This document shows positions 8,780 to 16,299 of a DNA stretch of 46,217 nt, piece by piece. The stretch covers positions 1 to 46,217 of the forward strand of contig NZ_AUDG01000032.1 of assembly GCF_000425345.1 (NCBI RefSeq). Direction: 5' to 3'. Origin of the DNA: Rheinheimera baltica DSM 14885. GTDB taxonomy: Bacteria > Pseudomonadota > Gammaproteobacteria > Enterobacterales > Alteromonadaceae. The translations under genes were made by a program, and so were the position numbers. Numbering within the stretch: the stretch's first letter is position 1; every line of letters begins with the position of its first letter. Below the pieces are notes generated by a model. The model made no database searches and was not told where the DNA came from. It saw nothing but the letters and a program-made list of their open reading frames with translations.

Positions 8780-9802
8780 TTACTTCCAGCCAGCGCGGTC
8801 CATTACCCGTATCGCATCAGCGTTTAATTCACCCAATTTTTCCAATTGTAACTGGTCTGCCTTAAATTCACCAAAGCCTTGTAAAATCTCGCTGGCCTTT
8901 ACATCAGCACGAATAGGATATTCGTGGTTGGTGTCGGCGTACCATTGTTGGGCATCGGTGGTGGTCATGTACTCTAAAAGCTTTACCGCTTCGGCTTTGT
9001 TGGGCGCATATTTAGCCACACCGGCACCGGAAATGTTGATATGTGTGCCTCGCCCGTCTTGGTTTGGCCAAAACACCTTAACGGCGTCAGCTGCGACTTT
9101 TTCTTTTTCATCGGCCAACATACCGCCAAGATAATAAGTGTTGGCAATGGCAATATCACAAATGCCCGCTGCGGCGGCTTTAATTTGGTCACGATCGCCG
9201 CCTTTGGGCGGACGGGCGAAATTAGCCAATAACCCTTTGGCCCAACTTTCCGCTGCATCAGCACCGTCATTGGCAATCATACTTGCCGTCATCGATTGAT
9301 TATAAATATTGTCAGAAGAACGAATACAAATACGGCCGCGCCATTTAGGACTGGCTAAATCTTCATAGGTTGATAGCTCAGAGGGGGAAACTTTGCCAGG
9401 TACATATAAAATAGGCCGGGCACGCATGGTTAAACCAAACCATTGATTCATCGGGTCTCGCAATGATGCGGGGATAGTTTCTGCTAACACATCCGACTCG
9501 ACACTTTGCAGCACACCCTGCTGTTTTGCCCGGGACAAACGGCCCACATCAGTACTAATCAGAATATCTGCCGGGCTGTTACGGCCCTCACTTACCATAC
9601 GACTGATCAATTCATCAGGCTTACCGGTAATCAGGTTAATAGTAATGCCCGTTTCACGGCTAAATTTATCTAGCAGTGGTTTGATTAGCTCTTCCTGTCT
9701 GGCAGAGTAAATATTTACCTCCGCTGCCTGCACTGCGCTAATGTTACCTAATACGCTAACAATAGCGGCGCCCAATAAGCTTAATGCGTAACGTGGTTTC
9801 AT
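8780..9802 (-). CDS. fbpA: FbpA-type Fe(3+) ABC transporter substrate-binding protein
   Basis: A 340-residue periplasmic binding protein with a Sec signal peptide (residues 1-26, ending AVQAAE). The mature part starts VNIYSARQEELIKPLL, a signature of iron-binding FutA/FbpA-type proteins whose first Tyr can bind iron, and has the Tyr pair in NTYYLGG near residue 222 that coordinates Fe3+ in the family. Other typical parts are SPADILISTDVGRL and VSGAGV-like NISGAGVAKYAPN. It heads the operon fbpA-fbpB-fbpC. A Fur-like site lies 53-67 bases upstream. Substrate is predicted as free or loosely chelated Fe3+. Confidence 0.92.
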   Translation of the reverse strand: MKPRYALSLLGAAIVSVLGNISAVQAAEVNIYSARQEELIKPLLDKFSRETGITINLITGKPDELISRMVSEGRNSPADILISTDVGRLSRAKQQGVLQSVESDVLAETIPASLRDPMNQWFGLTMRARPILYVPGKVSPSELSTYEDLASPKWRGRICIRSSDNIYNQSMTASMIANDGADAAESWAKGLLANFARPPKGGDRDQIKAAAAGICDIAIANTYYLGGMLADEKEKVAADAVKVFWPNQDGRGTHINISGAGVAKYAPNKAEAVKLLEYMTTTDAQQWYADTNHEYPIRADVKASEILQGFGEFKADQLQLEKLGELNADAIRVMDRAGWK

Positions 9803-9855
9803 ACTGATACTCCCAGCAGATAGATAGCATAAAATTTACGCCATATAAGCATAAA

Positions 9856-9870
9856 TACGAATAGTTCTCA
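9856..9870 (-). promoter_or_regulatory. Candidate Fur box upstream of fbpA
   Basis: TACGAATAGTTCTCA matches the 15-base 7-1-7 Fur pattern TGAGAATNATTCTCA at 11 of 14 defined positions. It sits 53-67 bases before the fbpA start, a usual place for iron repression. The match is by eye. Confidence 0.5.
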
Positions 9871-9892
9871 ACGAGATTCAGATTATTACATT

Positions 9893-9925
9893 AAAAAAGC
9901 CGTTAAACATCGCTTAACGGCTTTT
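9893..9925. terminator. Bidirectional rho-independent terminator
   Basis: GCCGTTAA (9899-9906) pairs with TTAACGGC (9914-9921), flanked by AAAAAA on the left and TTTT on the right. It ends the AztD-like gene on the minus strand and insulates fbpA from it. Confidence 0.85.
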
Positions 9926-9952
9926 GCAGGTAGTGAATTTAACTCAACCTAG

Positions 9953-11332
9953 TTAATGGTCATGGGCAGCTGGTTCAGCAATGCCTAACCACACAAGCTT
10001 GTGCGGGACAAAGTTTAGCTGTTTCGTCGTAACAACTTCAGCATCTTTAAGGTCTACGGTTAACAAGCTACTGTCAATCGGGTTTAGCACATAGGCTTTA
10101 TCGTCACTGGCTGAAATAGCTAATTCAAAGCGGCTGCCAGTAGGCATAGTGCTAAGATCCGCACTGGTCAGTTGGACTTTCGCGGCAAACTCAAACGCCG
10201 CTTCTTCCGCCGCAGTAGCAGCACCTTCATGCTCGTGGCCGTGGTAGTGCAAAATGGTCAAATAGCCTTGGTTATCCAGCAGGACAAATTTTTCGCCTTT
10301 ATCGGCAAAGCCATAGCCTATAACGCCGGCCTCCTCACTACTCTGCCAGTCTACCAGCTCCATTTCGCCATCTTCTGCATGAATAGCAAACATGCTGCTA
10401 CCCGCAAACCCCACCAAATGTTCGGCATGATCAGCACCAACCAGAGTACCAATGCGCATAGTGCCGGTAAAATCGTCGGTATTGGCAATTTTGCTGGCGG
10501 CAAAGGTTTCACCTTCCTGGGTAATCACTAACACTCCGTCAGTACAGCCAAAGGCAATAACATGCTCGTTCTGCGCACTGCCATGTAAGTTAGGGCAAGT
10601 TTCGGCAAACACCATTTCTTCATCGAAGTGATCATCATGCGAATGATACAACGCGACTTTATCTGGCAAGGTAGTCGCGCTGTCGGCCTCACGTAGCGTC
10701 GAAATCAAATACTCACCGCGCGCCTGAGCGGCACCATGCATATGGATGCTGTAATTCAGCACAGGATAACCATTGCTATCGGTAGTAATATCCGCATCGG
10801 TAATCACCGCTACTGCCGCAGGTGTAGAGCTTGCGGCATCACCGTCAAAAAATACCGCAGTCTGGCTGTCAGTACTGGTAATGTGTGTCGGCCGGCTGTC
10901 ACTAAGAACAAAACTGCTTAATGCAGGTGCTTGCTGGTAAGGATGCAGATGATCAACATGATCTTCCTGGAATAAACCACCATCCACAAACTCTACTCTG
11001 TCGGTAGTGCGCTGTACGACCAGGGCATAGCGTTTACCGGCAGACGCGGCCAGTGCAGAAGGCGTATCAGCTACGGCAAAAGTATCTAACAGGCTACCAT
11101 CTTCCAGTTCGTATACCGACACAAGGTTTGAATCCTTGGCCGAAATGACCAACCGGCCTGCGCTGCTAATTTCATCATGATCGTGGTCGTGATCATCGTC
11201 ATGATCATCATCTACTGCTATTGGCTCTTTTTCTACGATGTTAGTGGTACTGTCACCACACGCAGCTAACATGGAAGTGGCGACCAGCAACGCAACCAAA
11301 CTAAATTTTGCCTTTAATTGAGCTTGTAACAT
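9953..11332 (-). CDS. AztD-like zinc-binding beta-propeller lipoprotein
   Basis: A 459-residue exported protein. Residues 1-25 are a lipoprotein signal with lipobox LAAC (Cys25). Next comes an acidic His-rich stretch (VDDDHDDDHDHDHDEI, about residues 40-55), then repeats of the type GRLVISAKDSNLVSVYELEDG that suggest a WD40-like beta-propeller, with further His clusters such as YHSHDDHFDEE and HYHGHEHEG. The same design (flexible His/Asp segment plus propeller) is known for AztD, a periplasmic zinc chaperone that loads the AztC binding protein. No aztABC genes are in the window; it follows a His-rich TonB receptor instead. A role in taking zinc from the receptor to an importer is inferred. 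A strong terminator separates it from the receptor gene. Confidence 0.7.
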   Translation of the reverse strand: MLQAQLKAKFSLVALLVATSMLAACGDSTTNIVEKEPIAVDDDHDDDHDHDHDEISSAGRLVISAKDSNLVSVYELEDGSLLDTFAVADTPSALAASAGKRYALVVQRTTDRVEFVDGGLFQEDHVDHLHPYQQAPALSSFVLSDSRPTHITSTDSQTAVFFDGDAASSTPAAVAVITDADITTDSNGYPVLNYSIHMHGAAQARGEYLISTLREADSATTLPDKVALYHSHDDHFDEEMVFAETCPNLHGSAQNEHVIAFGCTDGVLVITQEGETFAASKIANTDDFTGTMRIGTLVGADHAEHLVGFAGSSMFAIHAEDGEMELVDWQSSEEAGVIGYGFADKGEKFVLLDNQGYLTILHYHGHEHEGAATAAEEAAFEFAAKVQLTSADLSTMPTGSRFELAISASDDKAYVLNPIDSSLLTVDLKDAEVVTTKQLNFVPHKLVWLGIAEPAAHDH

Positions 11333-11354
11333 AAAATCTCCGTGTAAAATAAAA

Positions 11355-11393
11355 AGTTGCCGCAGGGCAGGAACCAGCGTACCTGCGGCAAAA
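11355..11393 (-). terminator. Intergenic terminator between zinc receptor and AztD-like gene
   Basis: On the minus strand TTGCCGCAGG and CCTGCGGCAA (11357-11366 and 11382-11391) form a perfect 10-bp stem followed by CTTTTTATTTT. With only 63 bases between the two genes, it probably lowers expression of the downstream gene rather than splitting the operon. Confidence 0.75.
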
Positions 11394-11395
11394 AA

Positions 11396-13843
11396 TCAGA
11401 AACTACCGCGCACGCCCAGCGCAACAGTGCGGCCCGGTAGCGGGGCGATATCTTTTAAAAATGAGGTATGCACTCGCGCATCTTCGTCAGTCAGGTTTTG
11501 CCCTTTCAGGTAAGCTGTTAGCTGTGATGAGCCAACATCAAACCGGTAGCTGACGCTGGCATCAAGCAGGGTATAGCCGTCAGTTGCGGTTTCCAGCCCG
11601 GAGGTTTTATCCTGCTTCATATAACGGGTAGCGCGCAGATCGGCACTAACAGCATCCTGTTCGTAAGCCAGTTCAGCTGCAAAACGCAGCGGCGGCGTAC
11701 GCGGTAAATCGCCTCCGCCATTTAAACGGGCTCGGATGTAATCGCCTTGCAGGGTTAATTTGAACGGCGCATTAATTTGCCAGACATACTGGGCTTCCAA
11801 ACCGTTCAAGGTGACATCCGCCGCGGTAAATAGATAAACCGGCAGCTCGCCACTGTGATCATGCTCATCGCCGTGGTCATGTTCATCGCCATGATCATGG
11901 CCATCTTCGGCAAATAAGCCGGTGTTTTGCTGGTAATAGTAGTTATCTACCTGGTTGTAGAAGGCGTTCAAGACAAAACCGGTATTACCGCTGAATTTAC
12001 GCAGCGTAATATCCAGATTATTGGCCACCTCCAGCTCAATCGGTTTGGTATTTAATACAAATTCGTTATCATCCAGCGTAAACATTGCACCTACTTCATA
12101 AGAAGCGGTGCCAATATGTGGGCCAAATGACAACAATTCAGATGCTGAGGCTGCCCGCTGCGAACGTGACAGCGACACGCCCAGGTTATAACCTTCGGCA
12201 AAATCCCACACCGCGCCGGCAGACAGGCTGTATGGCGTAAATTTCTGGCTAACATCAAATACACGGATAAATTCAGCATCACTGCCATGGCCGTGGTCGT
12301 GGTCGTCATGATCATCATGGTCGTCGTGCGCATCGTCGCCATGCGCTTCTAAATACGGCAGCAATACATTGCTGGCATCAATGGTTACCCGCTCAACCCG
12401 CGCACCTAATTGCACCAGCCAGGGGCCAAAATGGCGCTCTTCCATCCAGCCCAGTGCCAGCATTTGCGTTTCTGACGGCGGCGTAAAAGCCTCTGCTCCT
12501 ACTGCTTCAAAATCACTGTACTTGTAATGCAGGCTTAAACCGCCGCGCCAGTCCTGATAGGTGCGGTGGAGCAGCTCAACCCGAGCTTCGTGGCTGCGGT
12601 TTTTAAAGGTAGTACCCACTGCACCATGCTCAATTTCAGCATGCTCGTAGTCAGTAACAGCAAAACGGGTATTTACCGCCCGGATAAAACCAGACGAAAA
12701 ATTCAGTTCACTGAGTAACTGTACACGGTGCTGGGTCAGATCAGCAAAAACGTCTTCTTCCGCACCATGTTCATCATGCTCATCAGAATGCTCGCTATGA
12801 TCTTCATGTTCTTCATGGCCACCATGCGAATGGCCGGGAATACCATATTCACGGTCTAAGCGGCCATAAGATAAGCCAACATAGCCATTGTCCAGCAAAT
12901 AGCTGCCCCCTAACGTAAAGCCTTTGGCGGTAGCTGCGGTATTTTCTACCACACCTTTTTTCGCTTCTGCCTCAGGCTCTGCTTCAGCAAAGCCAGGAAT
13001 ACTATAACTGTCGTTGTCACGCCAGAAGCCATCAATATACACGCCAACATTACCGGTACCGGTCACTAAAGAGCCGGCAGCAAGCTTTTCATTATTAACA
13101 GAATCGCGCTGCACCATCCATTCAGCGCGGGTGCTGTTGTCAGTAGGAATACGCTCGTCGACCACATTCACCACACCACCAATAGCACCACTACCATAAA
13201 ACAACGTGGCCGGGCCGCGCAGCACTTCAATTTGCGTTGCCGTGCTGGCTTCAGCCGCTACGCTATGGTCAGGCCCAACGCGTGAAGCATCACCGGCATC
13301 GAGGCCGTTTTGTGTAATCAGTACGCGCGGGCCATCTAAACCACGGATAATCGGGCTGCTGGCGACACCGCCATAAAAATTAGAATGCACACCGACTTCG
13401 TTTTTTAACGTATCACCCAGTGTCGACGCCTGACGCATTTTCAGTGCGTCACCAGCCAGTACGCTTACCGGTAAGGCTGATTCGGTTACCGATGCATGCA
13501 ACGGGCTAGCTTTTACATCAATAGTTTCAATAGTCGTGGTTAATAATACCACGCTCAGGTTAGCCAACCCCTGCGCAGGTACCTCGACATGCACATCACG
13601 ATGAGCAAAACGGCTAGCCTCTATATGCAGCTCAGCTTCACCGGCATTGACGTTAGCCAACACAAAACGCCCCTGCTCGTCGGTGCGCGTTTCACCATTA
13701 GTGCCCATTAGCTGCACCCGGGCATTCGCTACTGGTTTACCGGCGGCATCTGTAACGGTACCTTTAATACTGTCGGCGTAAGCCGTTGACGTTAAAGCAG
13801 CAAACACTGCTGCGGTTAACAGAGTCGGTTTAAACATTGTCAC
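11396..13843 (-). CDS. TonB-dependent receptor, probable zinc uptake (ZnuD-like), His-rich loops
   Basis: An 815-residue outer-membrane receptor. Residues 1-23 are the signal peptide; about 25-105 form a carboxypeptidase-regulatory-like beta domain (KGTVTDAAGKPVANARVQL); about 125-235 form the plug (VLAGDALKMRQASTLGD, GPRVLITQNGLDA, LRGPATLFYGSGAIGGVVNV); the rest is the barrel, ending in a C-terminal Phe (ALGVRGSF). Three predicted loops are crowded with His and acidic residues: near 342-363, 503-520 and 655-675. Such loops are known from the zinc receptor ZnuD. Two Zur-type palindromes upstream and zinc genes on both sides support zinc as substrate. Vitamin B12 or copper receptors are less likely. 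Confidence 0.87.
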   Translation of the reverse strand: MTMFKPTLLTAAVFAALTSTAYADSIKGTVTDAAGKPVANARVQLMGTNGETRTDEQGRFVLANVNAGEAELHIEASRFAHRDVHVEVPAQGLANLSVVLLTTTIETIDVKASPLHASVTESALPVSVLAGDALKMRQASTLGDTLKNEVGVHSNFYGGVASSPIIRGLDGPRVLITQNGLDAGDASRVGPDHSVAAEASTATQIEVLRGPATLFYGSGAIGGVVNVVDERIPTDNSTRAEWMVQRDSVNNEKLAAGSLVTGTGNVGVYIDGFWRDNDSYSIPGFAEAEPEAEAKKGVVENTAATAKGFTLGGSYLLDNGYVGLSYGRLDREYGIPGHSHGGHEEHEDHSEHSDEHDEHGAEEDVFADLTQHRVQLLSELNFSSGFIRAVNTRFAVTDYEHAEIEHGAVGTTFKNRSHEARVELLHRTYQDWRGGLSLHYKYSDFEAVGAEAFTPPSETQMLALGWMEERHFGPWLVQLGARVERVTIDASNVLLPYLEAHGDDAHDDHDDHDDHDHGHGSDAEFIRVFDVSQKFTPYSLSAGAVWDFAEGYNLGVSLSRSQRAASASELLSFGPHIGTASYEVGAMFTLDDNEFVLNTKPIELEVANNLDITLRKFSGNTGFVLNAFYNQVDNYYYQQNTGLFAEDGHDHGDEHDHGDEHDHSGELPVYLFTAADVTLNGLEAQYVWQINAPFKLTLQGDYIRARLNGGGDLPRTPPLRFAAELAYEQDAVSADLRATRYMKQDKTSGLETATDGYTLLDASVSYRFDVGSSQLTAYLKGQNLTDEDARVHTSFLKDIAPLPGRTVALGVRGSF

Positions 13844-13900
13844 TCCATGTTAGCCATTCGCTGTCACAACCTGATCAATCGATTTGACGATCTAAGTGTT

Positions 13901-13912
13901 ACGTTATAACAT
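13901..13912. promoter_or_regulatory. Candidate Zur operator, copy 1
   Basis: ACGTTATAACAT contains the palindrome GTTATAAC and is nearly identical to the element 27 bases further on. It lies 58 bases before the TonB receptor start. The core resembles the GTTATA...TATAAC arms of gammaproteobacterial Zur boxes but is tighter. Confidence 0.55.
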
Positions 13913-13927
13913 ATTTTGGATATTGTG

Positions 13928-13939
13928 ATGTTATAACAT
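13928..13939. promoter_or_regulatory. Candidate Zur operator, copy 2
   Basis: ATGTTATAACAT is a perfect 12-base palindrome in the divergent promoter region between the zinc receptor and the MerC-like gene. Two sites allow one regulator to control both directions. Confidence 0.6.
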
Positions 13940-14039
13940 TTTTGCAGTGCGCTGCAATGTTTACGACAACAAAACTACTGTGCACGGTGAATAATCTAAA
14001 CGGCATAGCTGCTAACCGTGCCGTATTAAGCGAGGTTGT

Positions 14040-14414
14040 ATGAAAGATTTGATAGCGGCTACTTTATCCGGCCTCTGTGTTGTGCATTGCCTGGCCACGC
14101 CAGTACTGCTGGCACTGGCCAGTTCCGGCTTGTTGTTGGGTATGTTTAGCTCTGAGTGGTTTCACTATCTGATGCTGTTGCCAATTAGTGTGTTACTAGC
14201 ATGGAGCCTGCCGGGCGGCTGGTGTGTACACAAGCGTAAAGCGCCTTTTGCACTGGGCTTAAGCGGCTTCTTAGTTCTGGTTGCCTCCTTGCTTGCGCCA
14301 CACGAAGCCGAAACAGCGCTATCACTAAGCGGCGGTTTGCTGCTTATTAGCGCCCATTTATTTAACCGTAAACTGCTGCACAAACTGCGAGGGCCACAAG
14401 ATGCTGCCAGCTAA
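14040..14414 (+). CDS. MerC-domain small membrane protein of the zinc locus
   Basis: A 124-residue inner-membrane protein with four hydrophobic segments (about residues 8-35, 40-60, 70-85 and 92-108). It carries a Cys-His-Cys cluster CVVHC (13-17) in the first segment, a feature of MerC-type metal transport proteins. True MerC moves Hg2+, but small MerC-like proteins are often found beside COG0523 GTPases in zinc-starvation operons; here no merR, merA or merP is present. It starts 101 bases from the nearest Zur-like site with a GCGAGG ribosome binding site and overlaps the GTPase gene by 14 bases. A role in zinc handling is inferred from context. Confidence 0.78.
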   Translation: MKDLIAATLSGLCVVHCLATPVLLALASSGLLLGMFSSEWFHYLMLLPISVLLAWSLPGGWCVHKRKAPFALGLSGFLVLVASLLAPHEAETALSLSGGLLLISAHLFNRKLLHKLRGPQDAAS

Positions 14415-15621
14415 CATCACACCCGATACACGCCTGCCGGTAACGGTATTGTCCGGCTTTTTAGGGGCCGGCAAAACTACCCTGCTTAACCATATACTGC
14501 ATAACCGCGACGGCTTGCGCGTAGCGGTTATCGTTAACGATATGAGCGACGTTAATATCGACGCCAACCAGCTAAATAAAGAAGTCAGCCTTAACCGCGC
14601 CGAAGAAAAGCTGGTAGAAATGAGTAACGGCTGTATTTGCTGCACCTTGCGTGAAGATTTGCTGCTGGAAGTCGGCAAACTGGCCAAAGCCGGCCGCTTT
14701 GATTATCTGCTGATTGAATCGACCGGTATCTCCGAGCCGTTACCTATAGCTGAAACCTTTACCTTTGAGCATGAAGACGGCCAGAGCCTGGCCGATATTG
14801 CCAGATTAGACACCCTGGTTACGGTGGTGGATGCAGTCAACTTTATGGCTGATTATGACGCCGCCCAAGATCTCTCCGAGCGTGGCGAAAGCTTAGGCGA
14901 AGACGACGATCGCAGCGTCGCTGATTTACTGATAGAGCAGGTTGAGTTTTGTGATGTGTTGGTTATCAGCAAAACCGACTTAATTACGTCACAACAACTG
15001 CAACGTCTTAGCGCGATATTACGTAGCTTAAATAGCCGCGCCCGAATTATTCGTGCCGATAACGGCAAAGTTGAGTTAAGCCAAATACTGAATACCGGCT
15101 TATTTAATTTTGAACAGGCACAACAAGCGCCAGGCTGGCTGGCGGAACTACGCGGCGAACACACGCCAGAAACCGAAGAATACGGTATCAGCAGCTTTGC
15201 CTTTACTGCACGTAAGCCGTTTCATCCGCAGCGGTTTCATGCTTTTTTACATCAGGATTGGCCTGCCGGCCGCCTGCTGCGCTCTAAAGGTTATTTCTGG
15301 CTGGCCAGCACGCCGCAACATGCCTGGTTGTGGCATCAGGCCGGCGGTATCGCCCGGTACAATATGGCCGGGTTATTCTGGCAGGCCGTGCCCTCAGAGC
15401 AATGGCCGCAAGAGCCAGAGCTGCAAGAAGCTATTATACAAAGCTGGGCCGAACCCTTTGGCGACCGGCGCCAGGAGCTGGTGTTTATTGGCCAGCAACT
15501 GGATAAAACGGCCATGCTGGCACAATTGAATGCCTGCCTGCTAACCGACGATGAGTTAGCACAAGGCGAACAACTCTGGCAGCAGCTACCCAGCCCGTTT
15601 ACTGCGGACCAAGCAGCATGA
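14401..15621 (+). CDS. zigA: COG0523 (CobW/ZigA-type) zinc-chaperone GTPase
   Basis: A 406-residue G3E GTPase. Visible parts are the P-loop GFLGAGKTT (19-27), the metal site [11 protein letters not shown] with GCICC at 77-81, the ESTGISEP switch, and the NKxD-like ISKTD base-recognition motif near residue 195. The C-terminal CobW domain starts near 260 ([17 protein letters not shown]). The size, the C-terminal [19 protein letters not shown] tail and the neighbours match ZigA-type proteins, which are induced by zinc lack and deliver zinc to client enzymes. The symbol is by similarity. It overlaps the MerC-like gene upstream and the DUF1826 gene downstream (4 bases, ATGA). Confidence 0.9.
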   Translation: MLPANITPDTRLPVTVLSGFLGAGKTTLLNHILHNRDGLRVAVIVNDMSDVNIDANQLNKEVSLNRAEEKLVEMSNGCICCTLREDLLLEVGKLAKAGRFDYLLIESTGISEPLPIAETFTFEHEDGQSLADIARLDTLVTVVDAVNFMADYDAAQDLSERGESLGEDDDRSVADLLIEQVEFCDVLVISKTDLITSQQLQRLSAILRSLNSRARIIRADNGKVELSQILNTGLFNFEQAQQAPGWLAELRGEHTPETEEYGISSFAFTARKPFHPQRFHAFLHQDWPAGRLLRSKGYFWLASTPQHAWLWHQAGGIARYNMAGLFWQAVPSEQWPQEPELQEAIIQSWAEPFGDRRQELVFIGQQLDKTAMLAQLNACLLTDDELAQGEQLWQQLPSPFTADQAA

Positions 15622-16187
15622 GTGCCTTATCATTTACTGAGTTTAAGCCGGCAAGCCGCCAGTTGATTGACAAAAATCAGCACGTGCTTACCGGCATTTT
15701 TGCCAACGACGTAAATTTGGTCAGCTGGCAACGCAGCATTGATACAGCCATCACAGACTATTGCCGAAGGCTTAGTTTCGCTATGCCGCTAAAACGCATT
15801 GTCAGCGCAGACAGCGTGCATCAGGATATTGGCTTTGCACTACCTGATGCGCCTGGGAAATCGGCGTTGCTGGCCGATATTTCCCTGCAATGCCAGATGT
15901 TCGCCTGCCTGATGGATTGTCAGCAGCTGGGGCTGCGGCTGGAAACCCTGAGCAAGCCCATGTGCCCGAAGTTTCATACCGATCATCTGGTATGCCGTCT
16001 GGTAGCCACTTACCTTGGCCCCGGCACTGAGTGGCTGGATACAGATGGCAAGCCGGCACAAGCCCGGACATTTTCTGTGACTTTACTCAAAGGCTCCGGC
16101 TGGGAGGGCAATGAACAAAATGCCATAGTGCACCGCTCCCCGGCGTCTGACACGCCCCGGGTGTTGCTGACGCTGGATCCGATGTAA
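15618..16187 (+). CDS. DUF1826 protein of the zinc locus
   Basis: A 189-residue soluble protein without signal peptide, recognised as DUF1826, a family of unknown function found beside COG0523 GTPases in zinc-limitation operons. The start overlaps the GTPase stop (ATGA), so the two are coupled. The C-terminal half has a His-x-Asp (KFHTDHL, His120/Asp122), then a [11 protein letters not shown] strand, and about 50 residues later a His (IVHRSP, His172) with Arg181 nine residues on, before a strand VLLTLD. This order resembles the HxD...H...R facial triad plus 2-oxoglutarate arginine of Fe(II) dioxygenases. That link is my inference from spacing, not a known assignment. Confidence 0.8.
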   Translation: MSALSFTEFKPASRQLIDKNQHVLTGIFANDVNLVSWQRSIDTAITDYCRRLSFAMPLKRIVSADSVHQDIGFALPDAPGKSALLADISLQCQMFACLMDCQQLGLRLETLSKPMCPKFHTDHLVCRLVATYLGPGTEWLDTDGKPAQARTFSVTLLKGSGWEGNEQNAIVHRSPASDTPRVLLTLDPM

Positions 16188-16216
16188 ACCTGCGTCTAAG
16201 TCATTTGCTCAGGTAC

Positions 16217-16233
16217 TGCGACAATTTGTCGCA
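16217..16233. promoter_or_regulatory. RegA/PrrA-type palindrome upstream of the TonB receptor
   Basis: TGCGACAATTTGTCGCA is a perfect 6-bp inverted repeat around five bases and fits the GCGNC-N5-GNCGC pattern bound by RegA/PrrA/ActR regulators. A second copy with one change lies at 19886, next to the genes for a RegB/RegA-like pair. Both copies also share GTAC just before the repeat. It is 67 bases before the receptor ATG. Confidence 0.7.
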
Positions 16234-16254
16234 TCCACGGTTGCGCCGGCTTTT

Positions 16255-16287
16255 GTTATCTTAATTGAATAAAATCAATTAAATAAC
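16255..16287. repeat. AT-rich inverted repeat in the leader of the TonB receptor gene
   Basis: GTTATCTTAATTGA (16255-16268) is followed after ATAAAA by TCAATTAAATAAC (16275-16287), a 14-base arm that is complementary apart from one missing base. It ends 12 bases before the ATG at 16300. It could be an operator for a second regulator or a leader hairpin near the ribosome binding site. Confidence 0.6.
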
Positions 16288-16299
16288 AGAGTTGAGCAT

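Noticed and set aside
8610..9134. Open frame of 174 codons on the plus strand
   Set aside because: It is antisense to the fbpA and fbpB genes, has no domain features and no ribosome binding site; the opposite strand has strong family matches.
12285..12340. Short tandem repeats of the GATCATGATC/GTCGTGGTC type, CRISPR- or satellite-like at first sight
   Set aside because: They are codons for His/Asp-rich loops in a continuous reading frame of the TonB receptor; the same holds for 11180-11215 and 12770-12835.
14040..14414. Mercury resistance gene merC
   Set aside because: No other mer genes; overlap with a zinc GTPase and Zur-like sites point to zinc handling.
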